Assembly: GCA_002343335.1 (NCBI GenBank)
Contig: DDSI01000276.1
Location: forward strand, 1-9,209
DNA length: 9,209 bases
Source: Bacteriovoracaceae bacterium UBA2394
Lineage (GTDB): Bacteria > Bdellovibrionota > UBA2394
Direction: 5' to 3'
The notes under the pieces were generated by a model that was not told the origin of the DNA, ran no database searches, and was given only the letters and a program-made list of their open reading frames with translations. Of this stretch, positions 1 through 7,644 are shown one piece after another. The position numbers were made by a program, and so were the translations under genes. Within the stretch, counting starts at the first letter, position 1. Every line of letters starts with the position of its first letter.

Positions 1-67
1 TACTGGACTCGAACCAGTGACCTCTGCCGTGTGAAGACAGCGCTCTAGCCAGCTGAGCTAAGCGCCC
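1..67 (-). tRNA. tRNA-Val (anticodon CAC), 3' end outside the window
   Basis: Read on the minus strand, the first 67 tRNA bases are present. The acceptor 5' strand is GGGCGCT, followed by a D-arm with GCTC/GAGC stem. The anticodon stem is CTGTC/GGCAG around the 7-base loop TTCACAC. A short variable loop AGGTC and a T-arm ACTGG-TTCGAGT-CCAGT follow. U33 and A37 flank the anticodon CAC at window positions 33-31, which reads GTG valine codons. The 3' acceptor strand and CCA position lie left of base 1. No convincing promoter is visible in the 51 bases between this gene and the next minus-strand gene. Confidence 0.95.
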
Positions 68-118
68 AAAGACAAACCAGTCGGGTTATCATTTAGATGT
101 ATATCGAATTTCTGGCTA

Positions 119-406
119 TTAGAATTTGAAGCCGTGAATCGCTGAGACATTTTGCAGCGCTAAGCGATGAGCATCAGAATTTGAAAATGACTGGCCGGGT
201 AATTTTTGCGTGACGGCCTGTTTTAACTCAGGGACGGGGTCTCGATCATGTATCAAGGCCACCACGATTGTGCCTATCGCCAGCGTCAAAAATGAGGATC
301 CCACAATTAGAGCGTCGACCTCATCGACCCCAGCCGGTGAGTCTTTCGATGAGATCATGAAAAGAAAAGTGGATAGGAACAAGACTCTTCCCACGAACTT
401 TTTCAT
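119..406 (-). CDS. Small hypothetical membrane protein (95 aa)
   Basis: I do not recognise a family. The protein starts MKKFVGRVLFLSTFLFMISS, a positively charged start followed by a hydrophobic stretch, so it has a signal peptide or a first membrane helix. A second strongly hydrophobic segment covers about residues 33-52 (ALIVGSSFLTLAIGTIVVAL), followed by a polar C-terminal tail of about 40 residues ending in HGFKF. I chose the ATG at 406 rather than the in-frame ATG at 415, because 406 has a GGGA just upstream and gives a classical MKK start; the longer form has no room for a ribosome binding site. It lies 51 bases upstream of the tRNA on the same strand and is divergent from the Wzi-like gene. 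Its membrane nature is seen directly; any role in polysaccharide assembly is only suggested by position. It is small enough that a spurious open frame cannot be fully excluded, but the signal-like start, the membrane segment and the ribosome binding site argue for a real gene. Confidence 0.65.
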   Translation of the reverse strand: MKKFVGRVLFLSTFLFMISSKDSPAGVDEVDALIVGSSFLTLAIGTIVVALIHDRDPVPELKQAVTQKLPGQSFSNSDAHRLALQNVSAIHGFKF

Positions 407-442
407 AGTTCCCATCCCAACAACAGTCTATTGGTGAAGTCA

Positions 443-1936
443 ATGAGATCGGCGCCGGCAGCGTTTTTCCTCTTTGGAATCCTCTGCACAATTTCGAAAA
501 ACATTATCGCTCAAGAAATTTTGAGATCGTCTGATTCGCGCGCACGCCAGAATCTTGAACAAATCTCGCTTCGCTCCGGACAAAACTTCTTTTTAGGATA
601 TGGAGCGCACGGGTCCTTCGATATTTCACGTGGCAACGAGCAAAAGTCATGGTCTTTGCTGGGGGAGATTTCAGGTGGATATCTCAGTTTGCATGAAACA
701 GCCACGAGGCAAGTGCGCATCGGCAACGATCAATTTCCTGTGCTTGATCAAGTTTTCTTGCGAAATCAAAAGGGTCTCGTCTGGCCGAGGGGCGAGAATC
801 AATGGCTTCAATTGCAGACTGAAGCGCGTTATTCCGACTGGCTTGTTGGCAAGGGGGCTTATCGCTTCGGAGTCCATTCCAACTCGTTTTCTTACATCGA
901 CAATGTGGAAGAATTATTTGCCGAAATTCGTTTTCGACGGCTCGTGCTCTCGATCGGTAGGAAACCTCTTTATTGGGGACAGTCTTTTGTCTCGCCGCTT
1001 TTGCTGAGTCAAAATGCGGCGCCCTTTGATGGGATTTTTCTCTCTACTCTTCCCGTCGAGTTTCCGTGGATCTTAAAATATTTGGGCGAAGTTAAGGTCG
1101 AAGGATTCTTCAGTCGCATGGATGACAGACGCGTGAATGGCCATGATTTGTTTTTTGGTTGGCGGTTGGGATTTCGACCGGCTTCGTTTTTTGAAACCAA
1201 TTTCGGTGTGATCTACCAGGAGGGGGGCGATGGAAATCCGGAGGCATCCGCATCGGACATCTTCCTCGAAGTTCTCGGCACGCGACGTCGGATCGGAAGT
1301 GGGGCAAGTCAGACGAGCAATGCCACAAACCGGGCGCTCGCTTGGGATTTTCGATTTCTATTTTCTGATCTTCCCGTGCCTTTTTCTTTGTACCTGGAGA
1401 ATCATTTGGAGGACTGCTGTGGGCTTACGAACTTCTTGAATCGCAGCTATTCATTTACGGCAGGTGTATCCGCGCTTAATTCTAAGGATCCTGATGCCCT
1501 TCAAGTTCGCTTCGAATTTACGAGGACGAATGGAAATATCTACACTCATCATGCCTGGCGCTCCGGATTTTCAAATCGACGCCTACTGTTAGGGCATCCC
1601 ATCGGCAGAGATTCTCTCGGATATTATTTAGATCTCGATCAGAAGTTACTTCAAAATGACATTGATCTAGAGATGAGATTCTATTTCGAGCAGAGAAACC
1701 GACGGAGAGAAATTGATCATTTCGATGTGTACGCAGAGAGAAAAACTTACTCTGGCGAAGAGCGACGCTTTGGCGCTGTTCCAAGGGCGGATTGGGAGTT
1801 TATGCCTGATCTCAAGGCGTCGGTATCTATAGGATTCATGCGCACCTGGCGTAAAGAAAATGCGAATGGAAGAAATGTTTGGGACTGGGCTTCGAATTTT
1901 GCTCTCTCGTACGAATTTGGAGTAAGGGCTAACTAG
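443..1936 (+). CDS. wzi: Capsule assembly Wzi-family outer-membrane protein (497 aa)
   Basis: Wzi proteins are outer-membrane beta-barrels that help anchor or organise capsular polysaccharide at the cell surface. The start MRSAPAAFFLFGILCTISKN is a signal peptide with likely cleavage after NIIA, before the Q at about residue 24. The rest is rich in alternating polar/hydrophobic strands with many aromatic residues, as in a barrel. Two family-like blocks are visible: GRKPLYWGQSF near residues 172-182, and a block at about 367-395 containing YTHHAWRSGF and LLLGHPIGRDSLGYY, which resembles the conserved late region of Wzi where the glycine-rich LGHPIG follows a Tyr/His-rich strand. The length fits the family (roughly 450-500). 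I chose the ATG at 443 because GGTGA lies five bases upstream; TTG at 431 or GTG at 434 would extend it by 3-4 residues and remove that site. A Cys-Cys pair in EDCCGLTNF is unusual for an outer-membrane protein. The gene stands alone on the plus strand, and its TAG overlaps the stop codon of the convergent epimerase gene. Confidence 0.82.
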   Translation: MRSAPAAFFLFGILCTISKNIIAQEILRSSDSRARQNLEQISLRSGQNFFLGYGAHGSFDISRGNEQKSWSLLGEISGGYLSLHETATRQVRIGNDQFPVLDQVFLRNQKGLVWPRGENQWLQLQTEARYSDWLVGKGAYRFGVHSNSFSYIDNVEELFAEIRFRRLVLSIGRKPLYWGQSFVSPLLLSQNAAPFDGIFLSTLPVEFPWILKYLGEVKVEGFFSRMDDRRVNGHDLFFGWRLGFRPASFFETNFGVIYQEGGDGNPEASASDIFLEVLGTRRRIGSGASQTSNATNRALAWDFRFLFSDLPVPFSLYLENHLEDCCGLTNFLNRSYSFTAGVSALNSKDPDALQVRFEFTRTNGNIYTHHAWRSGFSNRRLLLGHPIGRDSLGYYLDLDQKLLQNDIDLEMRFYFEQRNRRREIDHFDVYAERKTYSGEERRFGAVPRADWEFMPDLKASVSIGFMRTWRKENANGRNVWDWASNFALSYEFGVRAN

Positions 1937-2877
1937 CCTCTACTTTTTTCTCGAAACCACTGCGCTGTTTCCTGAAGTCCTGCTTGAAGAGAGGTGCCGG
2001 GTTTCCAATCCAAGGCCTTTCTAATCTTCTCGGTATTCAAACAAGATCGAATCGTCTCTCCGGGCTTCGCTTCTTTCATCTGCGGTTGTATGAATGCGGC
2101 TTCTGTTATCGTCGCCACGAAATCGGATAACTGCTTGATGGATGTTTCCGTTTCAGTTCCCACGTTGAAATATTGAAATCCGTTCATCGCCGATCCTGCC
2201 TTTAGGTTGGCTTCCACAATGTCTTTAACGAAGACAAAATCTCGCGTCTGCAAACCCGATCCAAAAATCTCGATCGGTTTCTTTTGAAGTAAGCGCTCCA
2301 TGAAAATGGCCACCACTCCGGCTTCTCCTGCCGCGTCCTGCCTGGGGCCATACACATTGGCATATCGTAATGACGTGACGTTGAAATTCCAGAGGTTCAC
2401 GTAGTACTGAAAGTAAGTTTCCGATGCGATTTTCGAAGTTGCGTAGGGAGAATAGGGCGACTTTGGAACCTCCTCGTGAGATGGAAGGTTCGGGTCCTCA
2501 CCATACATTGCACCGCCCGAACTCGCAAAAATGACATTTCGACAAGAACTCTCTCGGGCACCTTCCATCACATTGATCAACCCAAGGAGATTGATGTCGG
2601 CATCTTCCATCGGATTATTCACCGACTCGCGCACGGATTTTTGTGCGGCATGATGATTAATTAAATCGGGTGAGAATTCTTTCACTTTTTCGCGAGCCTC
2701 CTTTGACCGAATATCCAGCGGTAGAAAGGTGAGCTTCGAAGAGCGAAAGGATGCGAGATTTGTTTCCGAGCCCGCAGATAGATTGTCTAGGACGAGAACG
2801 TGGTCACCCCTTTTGATGTATGCCTCCGCGAGGTGAGAACCTATGAAGCCAGCTCCGCCTGTTACACAAATCTTCAT
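1933..2877 (-). CDS. NAD-dependent sugar epimerase/dehydratase, UDP-glucose 4-epimerase (GalE)-like (314 aa)
   Basis: This is an extended short-chain dehydrogenase acting on nucleotide sugars, cytoplasmic, and it would supply an activated sugar to the glycosyltransferases nearby. The Rossmann nucleotide-binding loop is TGGAGFIGSH at residues 6-15, with D31 at the end of the second strand, typical of NAD preference. HHAAQKSV (75-82) and the following NNP..D..N..G pattern match the GalE branch. ASSGGAMYGE (118-127) carries the Ser region, and the catalytic pair is Y145 and K149 in YATSK. LRYANVYGPRQ and the region ending TRDFVFVKDIVEA are also standard. The length is typical of the shorter, Thermotoga/archaeal-style GalE group rather than the longer E. 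coli enzyme. Substrate (UDP-Glc/Gal, UDP-GlcNAc/GalNAc or an acid) cannot be decided from sequence alone. It is the last gene of the minus-strand unit, 52 bases after the flippase. No clear Shine-Dalgarno sequence precedes the ATG, but the MKICVTGGAG start is canonical. Confidence 0.9.
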   Translation of the reverse strand: MKICVTGGAGFIGSHLAEAYIKRGDHVLVLDNLSAGSETNLASFRSSKLTFLPLDIRSKEAREKVKEFSPDLINHHAAQKSVRESVNNPMEDADINLLGLINVMEGARESSCRNVIFASSGGAMYGEDPNLPSHEEVPKSPYSPYATSKIASETYFQYYVNLWNFNVTSLRYANVYGPRQDAAGEAGVVAIFMERLLQKKPIEIFGSGLQTRDFVFVKDIVEANLKAGSAMNGFQYFNVGTETETSIKQLSDFVATITEAAFIQPQMKEAKPGETIRSCLNTEKIRKALDWKPGTSLQAGLQETAQWFREKSRG

Positions 2878-2929
2878 ACCGAACTGTTGAATATCGAGAT
2901 TTGAGGGCCTTGGCTATCCTCGGATTGCG

Positions 2930-4228
2930 TCAGAGGATAAGATAAAAAATCACGAGAGCGGGTAAGATATTGATCAAAAAGAGGCTTAACGCGAGTTTGT
3001 AGCCTCGCAAGAAATACGAAAAACCCGCAAAATTTTGAGTCAGTGCTCGTAAACTGTTGGCGATGATGAAGGCTGTACAGAAGATGTGAAATTGATGAGA
3101 CCCCCTCGTTAGAAATGCCACGCCGGCCAGCACCACAATATAGACAATGTGCGAATAATAGACCCACCGCGTTCTCTCCACTTTGGGCGAATAGAGGATG
3201 AAGCCCATAAATGCAGAGCTGGCGATAAAATAGAGATTGTAAATGAGCAGGTGAAAGGAGGGAATAGCTCCCGTGTATTTTGTAAAAAAATGGAGGATTG
3301 CAAACTCTACGAAAATTTTAAGTGCAAAGATGGCGAGCGCGGTCACTGCAATAGTCAGAAGCATGGGCTTCATGAGGTCTTTGGCAAGTTGATCGGTATC
3401 CCCTCGGCCGAGCGCTTCCCGAACGTCAGGCATTACAGGGCGGACCACATCGTAAATGAAGGTCTGAAAAAAATTCAAAAAGAATGCGCTGAAAGCAAAA
3501 AACCCTAATTCGGTCGCGGAATAATAATGCAGAATGAGAAGTCTCTCCGTGTATATGCCCGCGCCAAAAAGCACCGTAATCAACCCCAATTTCAGACCCA
3601 CCCTTAGCTGCCGCTTCAACTCATGGCCGGGGAGTTGAAATTGGAGATCCATTCCGATTTTTCGAAACATCATTAAAGCCACAATCAGCAAGGCGATCGG
3701 TTGAAAAATGAGAGGTGAAAGAGCGCCCATGAAAGGGACGGTTGCGATCACCATGACCGTCGTGAAGATGGCCAGCATGGATTGGTATCGCGCGAAATCC
3801 GCGAAATTCTTCTTGATGCGAAGTTGAAGATTTAAAAGTTTTACGAATTTTGTGAGTCCTAGTCCTAGAGCAGCGCTTAGAATGGCCACTGTAATCAGCA
3901 TGCTCGTGGATAACCAAAAACTAGAAATGGCGACGAGAGCCGTAAGAAAGAAGGTAAGAACAAGCTCACCCGAATAGCCGGTGTTTCTAATTTTCTCGGC
4001 TGCTGAGATGTCTTTGACGGCGGTGAAATTATACTCCCGTTCGACGACCGCGCCGAAACCTAAGTCACCATACTTTGCCAGCGCTTTTGCCTGATTGACG
4101 ACGTCCAGTAAACCCAGCATGTCAGGCGTCACAAACTTCATCACCACCACGCCACGAAGAACATCGAGCGATCTCGTGATAGTCGATGACCGAATGAGGA
4201 GAAAAATATCTTTACCGAATGAACTCAT
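2930..4228 (-). CDS. Wzx-like polysaccharide flippase / oligosaccharide transporter (432 aa)
   Basis: This is an integral inner-membrane protein of the MOP (MATE/PST) exporter superfamily, which moves undecaprenyl-linked repeat units from the cytoplasmic to the periplasmic face. The N-terminal region fits that superfamily: a first helix, then TPDMLGLLDVVNQAKALAKY and GDLGFGAVVEREYNF, resembling the family pattern in which a lG-type turn precedes a loop of the form dlGl..a..re. Roughly a dozen hydrophobic helices follow, in pairs separated by short charged loops (for example KLLNLQLRIKKNF and RKIGMDLQFQLPGHELKRQL), ending in a hydrophobic tail VIFYLIL. The length is normal for Wzx. Its ATG shares four bases (ATGA, minus strand) with the stop of the upstream glycosyltransferase gene, so the two are translationally coupled. 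Flippases are very divergent, so the substrate cannot be read from the sequence. A general MATE drug exporter is unlikely given the neighbours. Confidence 0.85.
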   Translation of the reverse strand: MSSFGKDIFLLIRSSTITRSLDVLRGVVVMKFVTPDMLGLLDVVNQAKALAKYGDLGFGAVVEREYNFTAVKDISAAEKIRNTGYSGELVLTFFLTALVAISSFWLSTSMLITVAILSAALGLGLTKFVKLLNLQLRIKKNFADFARYQSMLAIFTTVMVIATVPFMGALSPLIFQPIALLIVALMMFRKIGMDLQFQLPGHELKRQLRVGLKLGLITVLFGAGIYTERLLILHYYSATELGFFAFSAFFLNFFQTFIYDVVRPVMPDVREALGRGDTDQLAKDLMKPMLLTIAVTALAIFALKIFVEFAILHFFTKYTGAIPSFHLLIYNLYFIASSAFMGFILYSPKVERTRWVYYSHIVYIVVLAGVAFLTRGSHQFHIFCTAFIIANSLRALTQNFAGFSYFLRGYKLALSLFLINILPALVIFYLIL

Positions 4229-5001
4229 TTTCCAGGCTTCGATACCAACCTAGAAAGTCCATACTTCCTCACCCCACGGTAGGCATAGTGAGAAAAATTA
4301 TACAAAGAAGAAAGAAGGGAGAGGTTTTCAACGTCCCTATAAACTTGCCATTGATATTGGGCGGCCTTCCATTTTTGAAAGGACACGGAACCCGGTCGAA
4401 TGAGTATCTCGCTCAAAAATTCATCGAGTCCGAAGGCCTTGGGAGTCAATTTTAAGAGCCGCAGGCAAAGTCCATAGTCTTGTCGCTTTAAAATGCTTGG
4501 CATATAAACCTTACCCAACATTTTGGTGTCATAAATAATCGTGGAACAAGAGATAGGACAACTTTTTAGAATATCTTTATAGGCCACTTCCGCTGGGACG
4601 TTGAAGAACTGTTGACGAACACCCGAGGGGCTAGAAAATTTATATGCAGTAAATGTAAAGGCGGCGTTCTTTTCCTTCATGAAGGCAAGTTGACGTTCCA
4701 ATTTTTCGGGATGCCAAAGATCGTCGCTGTCTAGGAATGCGATGCACCGACCTTTCGACTTCTCGATCGCGAAGTTTCTGGCGGCAGAAGGCCCTTTATT
4801 TTTCTGAAATGTTTCCAGCTTAAATCGAGGATCGGATTGGATAAATAGTCGAACAATCTCGACCGTTTTATCCTGTGATCCGTCGTCCACGATAACGCAT
4901 TCCCAATCGCGATGGGTTTGGTCGCGCACCGATTCTAAAGTGTCCAGTACAGACGTCTCGGAATTGTGGGTGGGAATTACGATTGAAACTAGTGATTCCA
5001 T
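4225..5001 (-). CDS. Family 2 glycosyltransferase (258 aa)
   Basis: This is a GT-A fold inverting glycosyltransferase, probably adding one sugar of the repeat unit to a lipid-linked acceptor at the cytoplasmic face. The hallmark start is VSIVIPTHNSE (residues 5-15), followed by the nucleotide-binding VDDGSQDKT (DDGS at 39-42), the GPSAARNFAIEKSKGR segment (70-85), and the metal-binding FLDSDDLW with the DxD-type motif at 91-94. The remaining C-terminal half is variable, as expected for acceptor specificity, and has no clear membrane segment. The length is at the short end for GT2, and the protein looks complete. A GAGGA lies three bases before the ATG. It is the first gene of the minus-strand unit and overlaps the flippase by four bases. 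The sugar donor is unknown. Confidence 0.93.
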   Translation of the reverse strand: MESLVSIVIPTHNSETSVLDTLESVRDQTHRDWECVIVDDGSQDKTVEIVRLFIQSDPRFKLETFQKNKGPSAARNFAIEKSKGRCIAFLDSDDLWHPEKLERQLAFMKEKNAAFTFTAYKFSSPSGVRQQFFNVPAEVAYKDILKSCPISCSTIIYDTKMLGKVYMPSILKRQDYGLCLRLLKLTPKAFGLDEFLSEILIRPGSVSFQKWKAAQYQWQVYRDVENLSLLSSLYNFSHYAYRGVRKYGLSRLVSKPGK

Positions 5002-5059
5002 GAGTCCTCGTACGGCTTTATGCTGTACATGATTCGATTGATCTGTCCTATCTTATTTC

Positions 5060-6349
5060 ATGGTCCTTCCTACCCGGGTGTCCAAGCACAATCTCGCCTT
5101 CTGGTCGCTTGCGCTTTTTGCCCTGTTCTTCCCTACCTTTGATGCCATTTTGGATAAGACCGGAGCTATGTTGGTCAACGGCGGCCTCATCGTTCTGTCC
5201 GCATTTTTTATTTTGCTTTTACATGGTGGAAAAATTTCGCTTCCGGAAAAAGAACGATGGACGTGGATTAAGGTCTTTTTCGGCATCTATGCTCTTTATG
5301 CACTTCTGATTCTGGGATCCTCTTTATTTCTGTCTGAAGACGTTATTGGAAGAGATCTGTATGAGATTCATCGACCTGTTCTTTATTTTCTTTTGGTAGT
5401 TTTTTTCATCTCTTGGTTTCGAAGTGTTTCTGATCTCAAATTGGTAGAAACTTTCCTCGTCATTTTCTTCTTTGAAGCCTTCATTTTAGGAATTCTCACC
5501 ATGATTCCTCCTTTGCATCCCTTCGTTTCGTTTTTCACCCAACGAGAAGTCATAGCTACTCGTCGATTGGCAGCGCCATTTTCCAATCCTTACGACTTGG
5601 CATTCGCGATGACGCTTCTCATCTACTTTTTTGGTTATCGGTTTCTTTTGATTTCGAGTGGTCGATGGAAATCAAGTGCTGGGCTAATGATTAGCTTGCT
5701 ATTGCTGGTGATGACTCAGAGTCGGTCCGTTGCGGGTGCGATGCTTGTAGGAATGTTCTTTGTTCTTCCTTGTATGTTGGCCATTAATTCTTGGTCCAGA
5801 TTAAGGAAGTTAATCGTTCCAAAGCATTTTTTCATTTTCGTCTTTGGGATCGTACTTTTCGTTTCAAGCATCACCACAGTCTACTTGGTTTACAGAGATG
5901 AAATTGGTTATTTGGCCGCAGGATTTGAAAAGGTACTTCAGGGTAAACGTCTAAAGCCTTTAGAGAGCCGTCAGAAGCAACTCGAGTTTGCTTGGGATAG
6001 GGCCAGCGAGGATCCATTCATTTTCTTTTTTGGAAATGGGCCGTCAAAAACCATCATGCCATATCCCGAATCGATTTATACCTATTTCATTTTTCGCTAC
6101 GGCTTTGTGGGACTGCTCGGAGTCTTTTTTCTGCCGATCATTCTCGCATGCGCTGCGGGCTTTCGAACAATGCACTCTCTTTCTATTCAGCATCGAGTCT
6201 TGATCATGAGTTTTATTTCGTGGCTCTTAACGATGCCCATTGCATCAGTCGGTAACAATTTCTCTGAGCAGGTTCGCCTCTCTTTTATAAACTGCCTCGT
6301 TTTGGCGTGTCTTGTTAGTGTTCATGCGATGGTGAGGTCCAAGCGATGA
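5060..6349 (+). CDS. Wzy-like O-antigen/capsule polymerase or O-antigen-ligase-family membrane protein (429 aa)
   Basis: This is a multi-pass inner-membrane protein with about ten or more hydrophobic helices, probably polymerising flipped repeat units on the periplasmic side. Features of the Wzy/WaaL superfamily are the helix carrying TQSRSVAGA (TQSRS at 219-223), and a large polar periplasmic loop at about residues 281-345. That loop contains RQKQLEFAWDRASEDPFIFF followed by FGNGPS, an Arg-rich to glycine turn typical of the family, and then ESIYTYFIFRYGFVGLLGVF returning to the membrane. The overall length fits. Polymerase (Wzy) and ligase (WaaL) cannot be told apart by sequence with confidence; the flippase and export protein nearby favour Wzy. 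The ATG at 5060 has no visible Shine-Dalgarno sequence; no other start lies between it and the upstream in-frame stop at 5039. The stop overlaps the next gene by four bases (ATGA). The gene is divergent from the GT2 gene across 58 bases. Confidence 0.85.
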   Translation: MVLPTRVSKHNLAFWSLALFALFFPTFDAILDKTGAMLVNGGLIVLSAFFILLLHGGKISLPEKERWTWIKVFFGIYALYALLILGSSLFLSEDVIGRDLYEIHRPVLYFLLVVFFISWFRSVSDLKLVETFLVIFFFEAFILGILTMIPPLHPFVSFFTQREVIATRRLAAPFSNPYDLAFAMTLLIYFFGYRFLLISSGRWKSSAGLMISLLLLVMTQSRSVAGAMLVGMFFVLPCMLAINSWSRLRKLIVPKHFFIFVFGIVLFVSSITTVYLVYRDEIGYLAAGFEKVLQGKRLKPLESRQKQLEFAWDRASEDPFIFFFGNGPSKTIMPYPESIYTYFIFRYGFVGLLGVFFLPIILACAAGFRTMHSLSIQHRVLIMSFISWLLTMPIASVGNNFSEQVRLSFINCLVLACLVSVHAMVRSKR

Positions 6350-7569
6350 AAATCGCTTACATTTGCATGCAGTTCCCAGCGCCCTCTGAGACGTTTGCCT
6401 CTCACGATGTGCGCACGTTGGAAAAACTTGGCGCTGAGGTGAGTGTGTATTGTATGCGAGGACCGCATGAAAAGTATTCGAGTTTGGTGTTGGAAAGAGA
6501 TTTGCAACGCATTCCAATCTCTCACGCGGCCTCCAATGTTATCTTCCCATTCTTTGAAAGTTTATTTTTAAGCCCCAAGTTATTTGCACATCTCTTTTTT
6601 CAATGCTGGAAGTTGCTGTATCGACGCCCGATCGTTCTTTTGAAATCTCTTTGTCTCATTCCGCGCAGTATCGAAATTTTTCATGAGGTTCTAAAATTTA
6701 AGCCGGACATGCTTCATTTGTTCTGGGGACATTTTCCTTCTTTAGTTGGTTTATTGTTTTTGAAAACCGATCCTTCGCAAAAAATTTCAGTTTTTTTAGG
6801 CGCTTACGATCTAGAGCTTAGATATCCCTTTAGCGAAATTGTCGGCAATGCGGCCCAAAGTGTTTGGACACACTCCAAAAGTAATCTTCCAGCGCTTGAA
6901 GCGTTGGGAATTGCTTCCTCAAAAATTCGCGTGGCATATCGAGGCGTGGACATCGCGAGACTCGACCTTCCGCCGGCGGAAAAAGTGAATGGTTCCATTG
7001 TATCCGGTGGACGTCTCATTGGGAGTAAGCGCTTTGATCTCGTTCTTTCGGTTGTCGAGAAGCTTTATCATCAGCGCGCTTCGGTTTCTTTAAAGATGTT
7101 TGGCGAAGGGGAAGAAAAGGTAAGCCTCCAAACGCTCGCCAAAAAACTTCAGTTGGAAGGGGTCGTTCAATTTTTAGGTCACGTTGATCAGGGACGAGTC
7201 ATGAAAGAACTAGCGAGTGCTCAGATTTTTTTGTTCTTCAGTACTTACGGGGGGGAGCGCTTACCCAATATTGTGAAGGAGGCAATGTTGCATGGCTGCC
7301 TCTGTTTCGTTTCTCGTTCCACAGGGATCGAAGAATTAATTGAGTCGGGTAAGGATGGATTTATTCTCGACTCTAGCGATCCGCGAGAAATCAGCGAATT
7401 TATCTGCCGTGTGCTCTCCGATGAGTTGTTGGTTAGAAATGTAAGGCGAGAAGCTCGAAAAAAGATTCTAGAGAATTTTCGAGTGGAAACCAGTGTTGGT
7501 TTCATGTACGAAACGTGGCGAAGTAGTCTTTCTCAAGATGGCAAAAGAGAAGTGGTTTCAGGGGGTTAA
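6346..7569 (+). CDS. Family 4 (GT-B fold) glycosyltransferase (407 aa)
   Basis: This is a retaining GT4-type glycosyltransferase, cytoplasmic or membrane-associated, that likely adds a sugar to the repeat unit. The N-terminal acceptor domain starts MKIAYICMQFPAPSETFASH, the usual first beta strand and glycine-poor loop of this group, with SETF as in many exopolysaccharide GT4 enzymes. A linker leads to the C-terminal donor domain, which opens with SGGRLIGSKRFDLVL (R223 and K228 in the phosphate-binding region) and includes the paired glutamates ERLPNIVKE (E304 and E312, the E-x7-E motif). KMFGEGEEK and VQFLGHVDQ are also characteristic. The length is typical. It overlaps the polymerase gene by ATGA, and GAGG lies about nine bases before its ATG, so it is in one transcript with the polymerase. 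Donor and acceptor are unknown. Confidence 0.93.
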   Translation: MKIAYICMQFPAPSETFASHDVRTLEKLGAEVSVYCMRGPHEKYSSLVLERDLQRIPISHAASNVIFPFFESLFLSPKLFAHLFFQCWKLLYRRPIVLLKSLCLIPRSIEIFHEVLKFKPDMLHLFWGHFPSLVGLLFLKTDPSQKISVFLGAYDLELRYPFSEIVGNAAQSVWTHSKSNLPALEALGIASSKIRVAYRGVDIARLDLPPAEKVNGSIVSGGRLIGSKRFDLVLSVVEKLYHQRASVSLKMFGEGEEKVSLQTLAKKLQLEGVVQFLGHVDQGRVMKELASAQIFLFFSTYGGERLPNIVKEAMLHGCLCFVSRSTGIEELIESGKDGFILDSSDPREISEFICRVLSDELLVRNVRREARKKILENFRVETSVGFMYETWRSSLSQDGKREVVSGG

Positions 7570-7606
7570 ATAGGCGGGAGACCACGGAGAGTGACCTTGT
7601 ATTAAG

Positions 7607-7635
7607 TTGCGCTTTTCCGCTTAAACCACTATGAG
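7607..7635 (+). promoter_or_regulatory. Possible sigma70-like promoter before the export gene
   Basis: TTGCGC (7607-7612) and TATGAG (7630-7635) are separated by 17 bases. The matches to TTGACA/TATAAT are partial (3 of 6 and 4 of 6). If used, transcription would begin around 7642, almost at the ATG at 7645, which would suit the absence of a Shine-Dalgarno sequence. An imperfect inverted repeat, TTAAG (7602-7606) and CTTAA (7620-7624), overlaps the -35 region and spacer and could be an operator or chance. Confidence 0.2.
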
Positions 7636-7644
7636 TCTCTCTCT

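Noticed and set aside
1..118. The tRNA gene as an integration site for a transferred polysaccharide island.
   Set aside because: Islands use the tRNA 3' end, which here points left out of the window, while the polysaccharide genes lie on its 5' side. No integrase or repeated tRNA end is seen.
68..118. Short hairpin AACC/GGTT followed by a T-containing stretch on the minus strand, as a terminator for the small membrane gene.
   Set aside because: The stem is only four base pairs and there is no proper T run.
600..1007. Long open frame in another frame inside the Wzi-like gene.
   Set aside because: It lies wholly within the well-supported barrel gene and has no recognisable domain or ribosome binding site.
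2878..2929. Hairpin between flippase and epimerase genes as a terminator or processing site.
   Set aside because: Only a four-base GAGG/CCTC pairing can be drawn, so the genes are best taken as one unit.
3149..3508. Plus-strand open frame of 119 codons opposite the flippase gene.
   Set aside because: It is antisense to a clear membrane transporter, its protein is very charged and low in recognisable structure, and it is best explained as a shadow.
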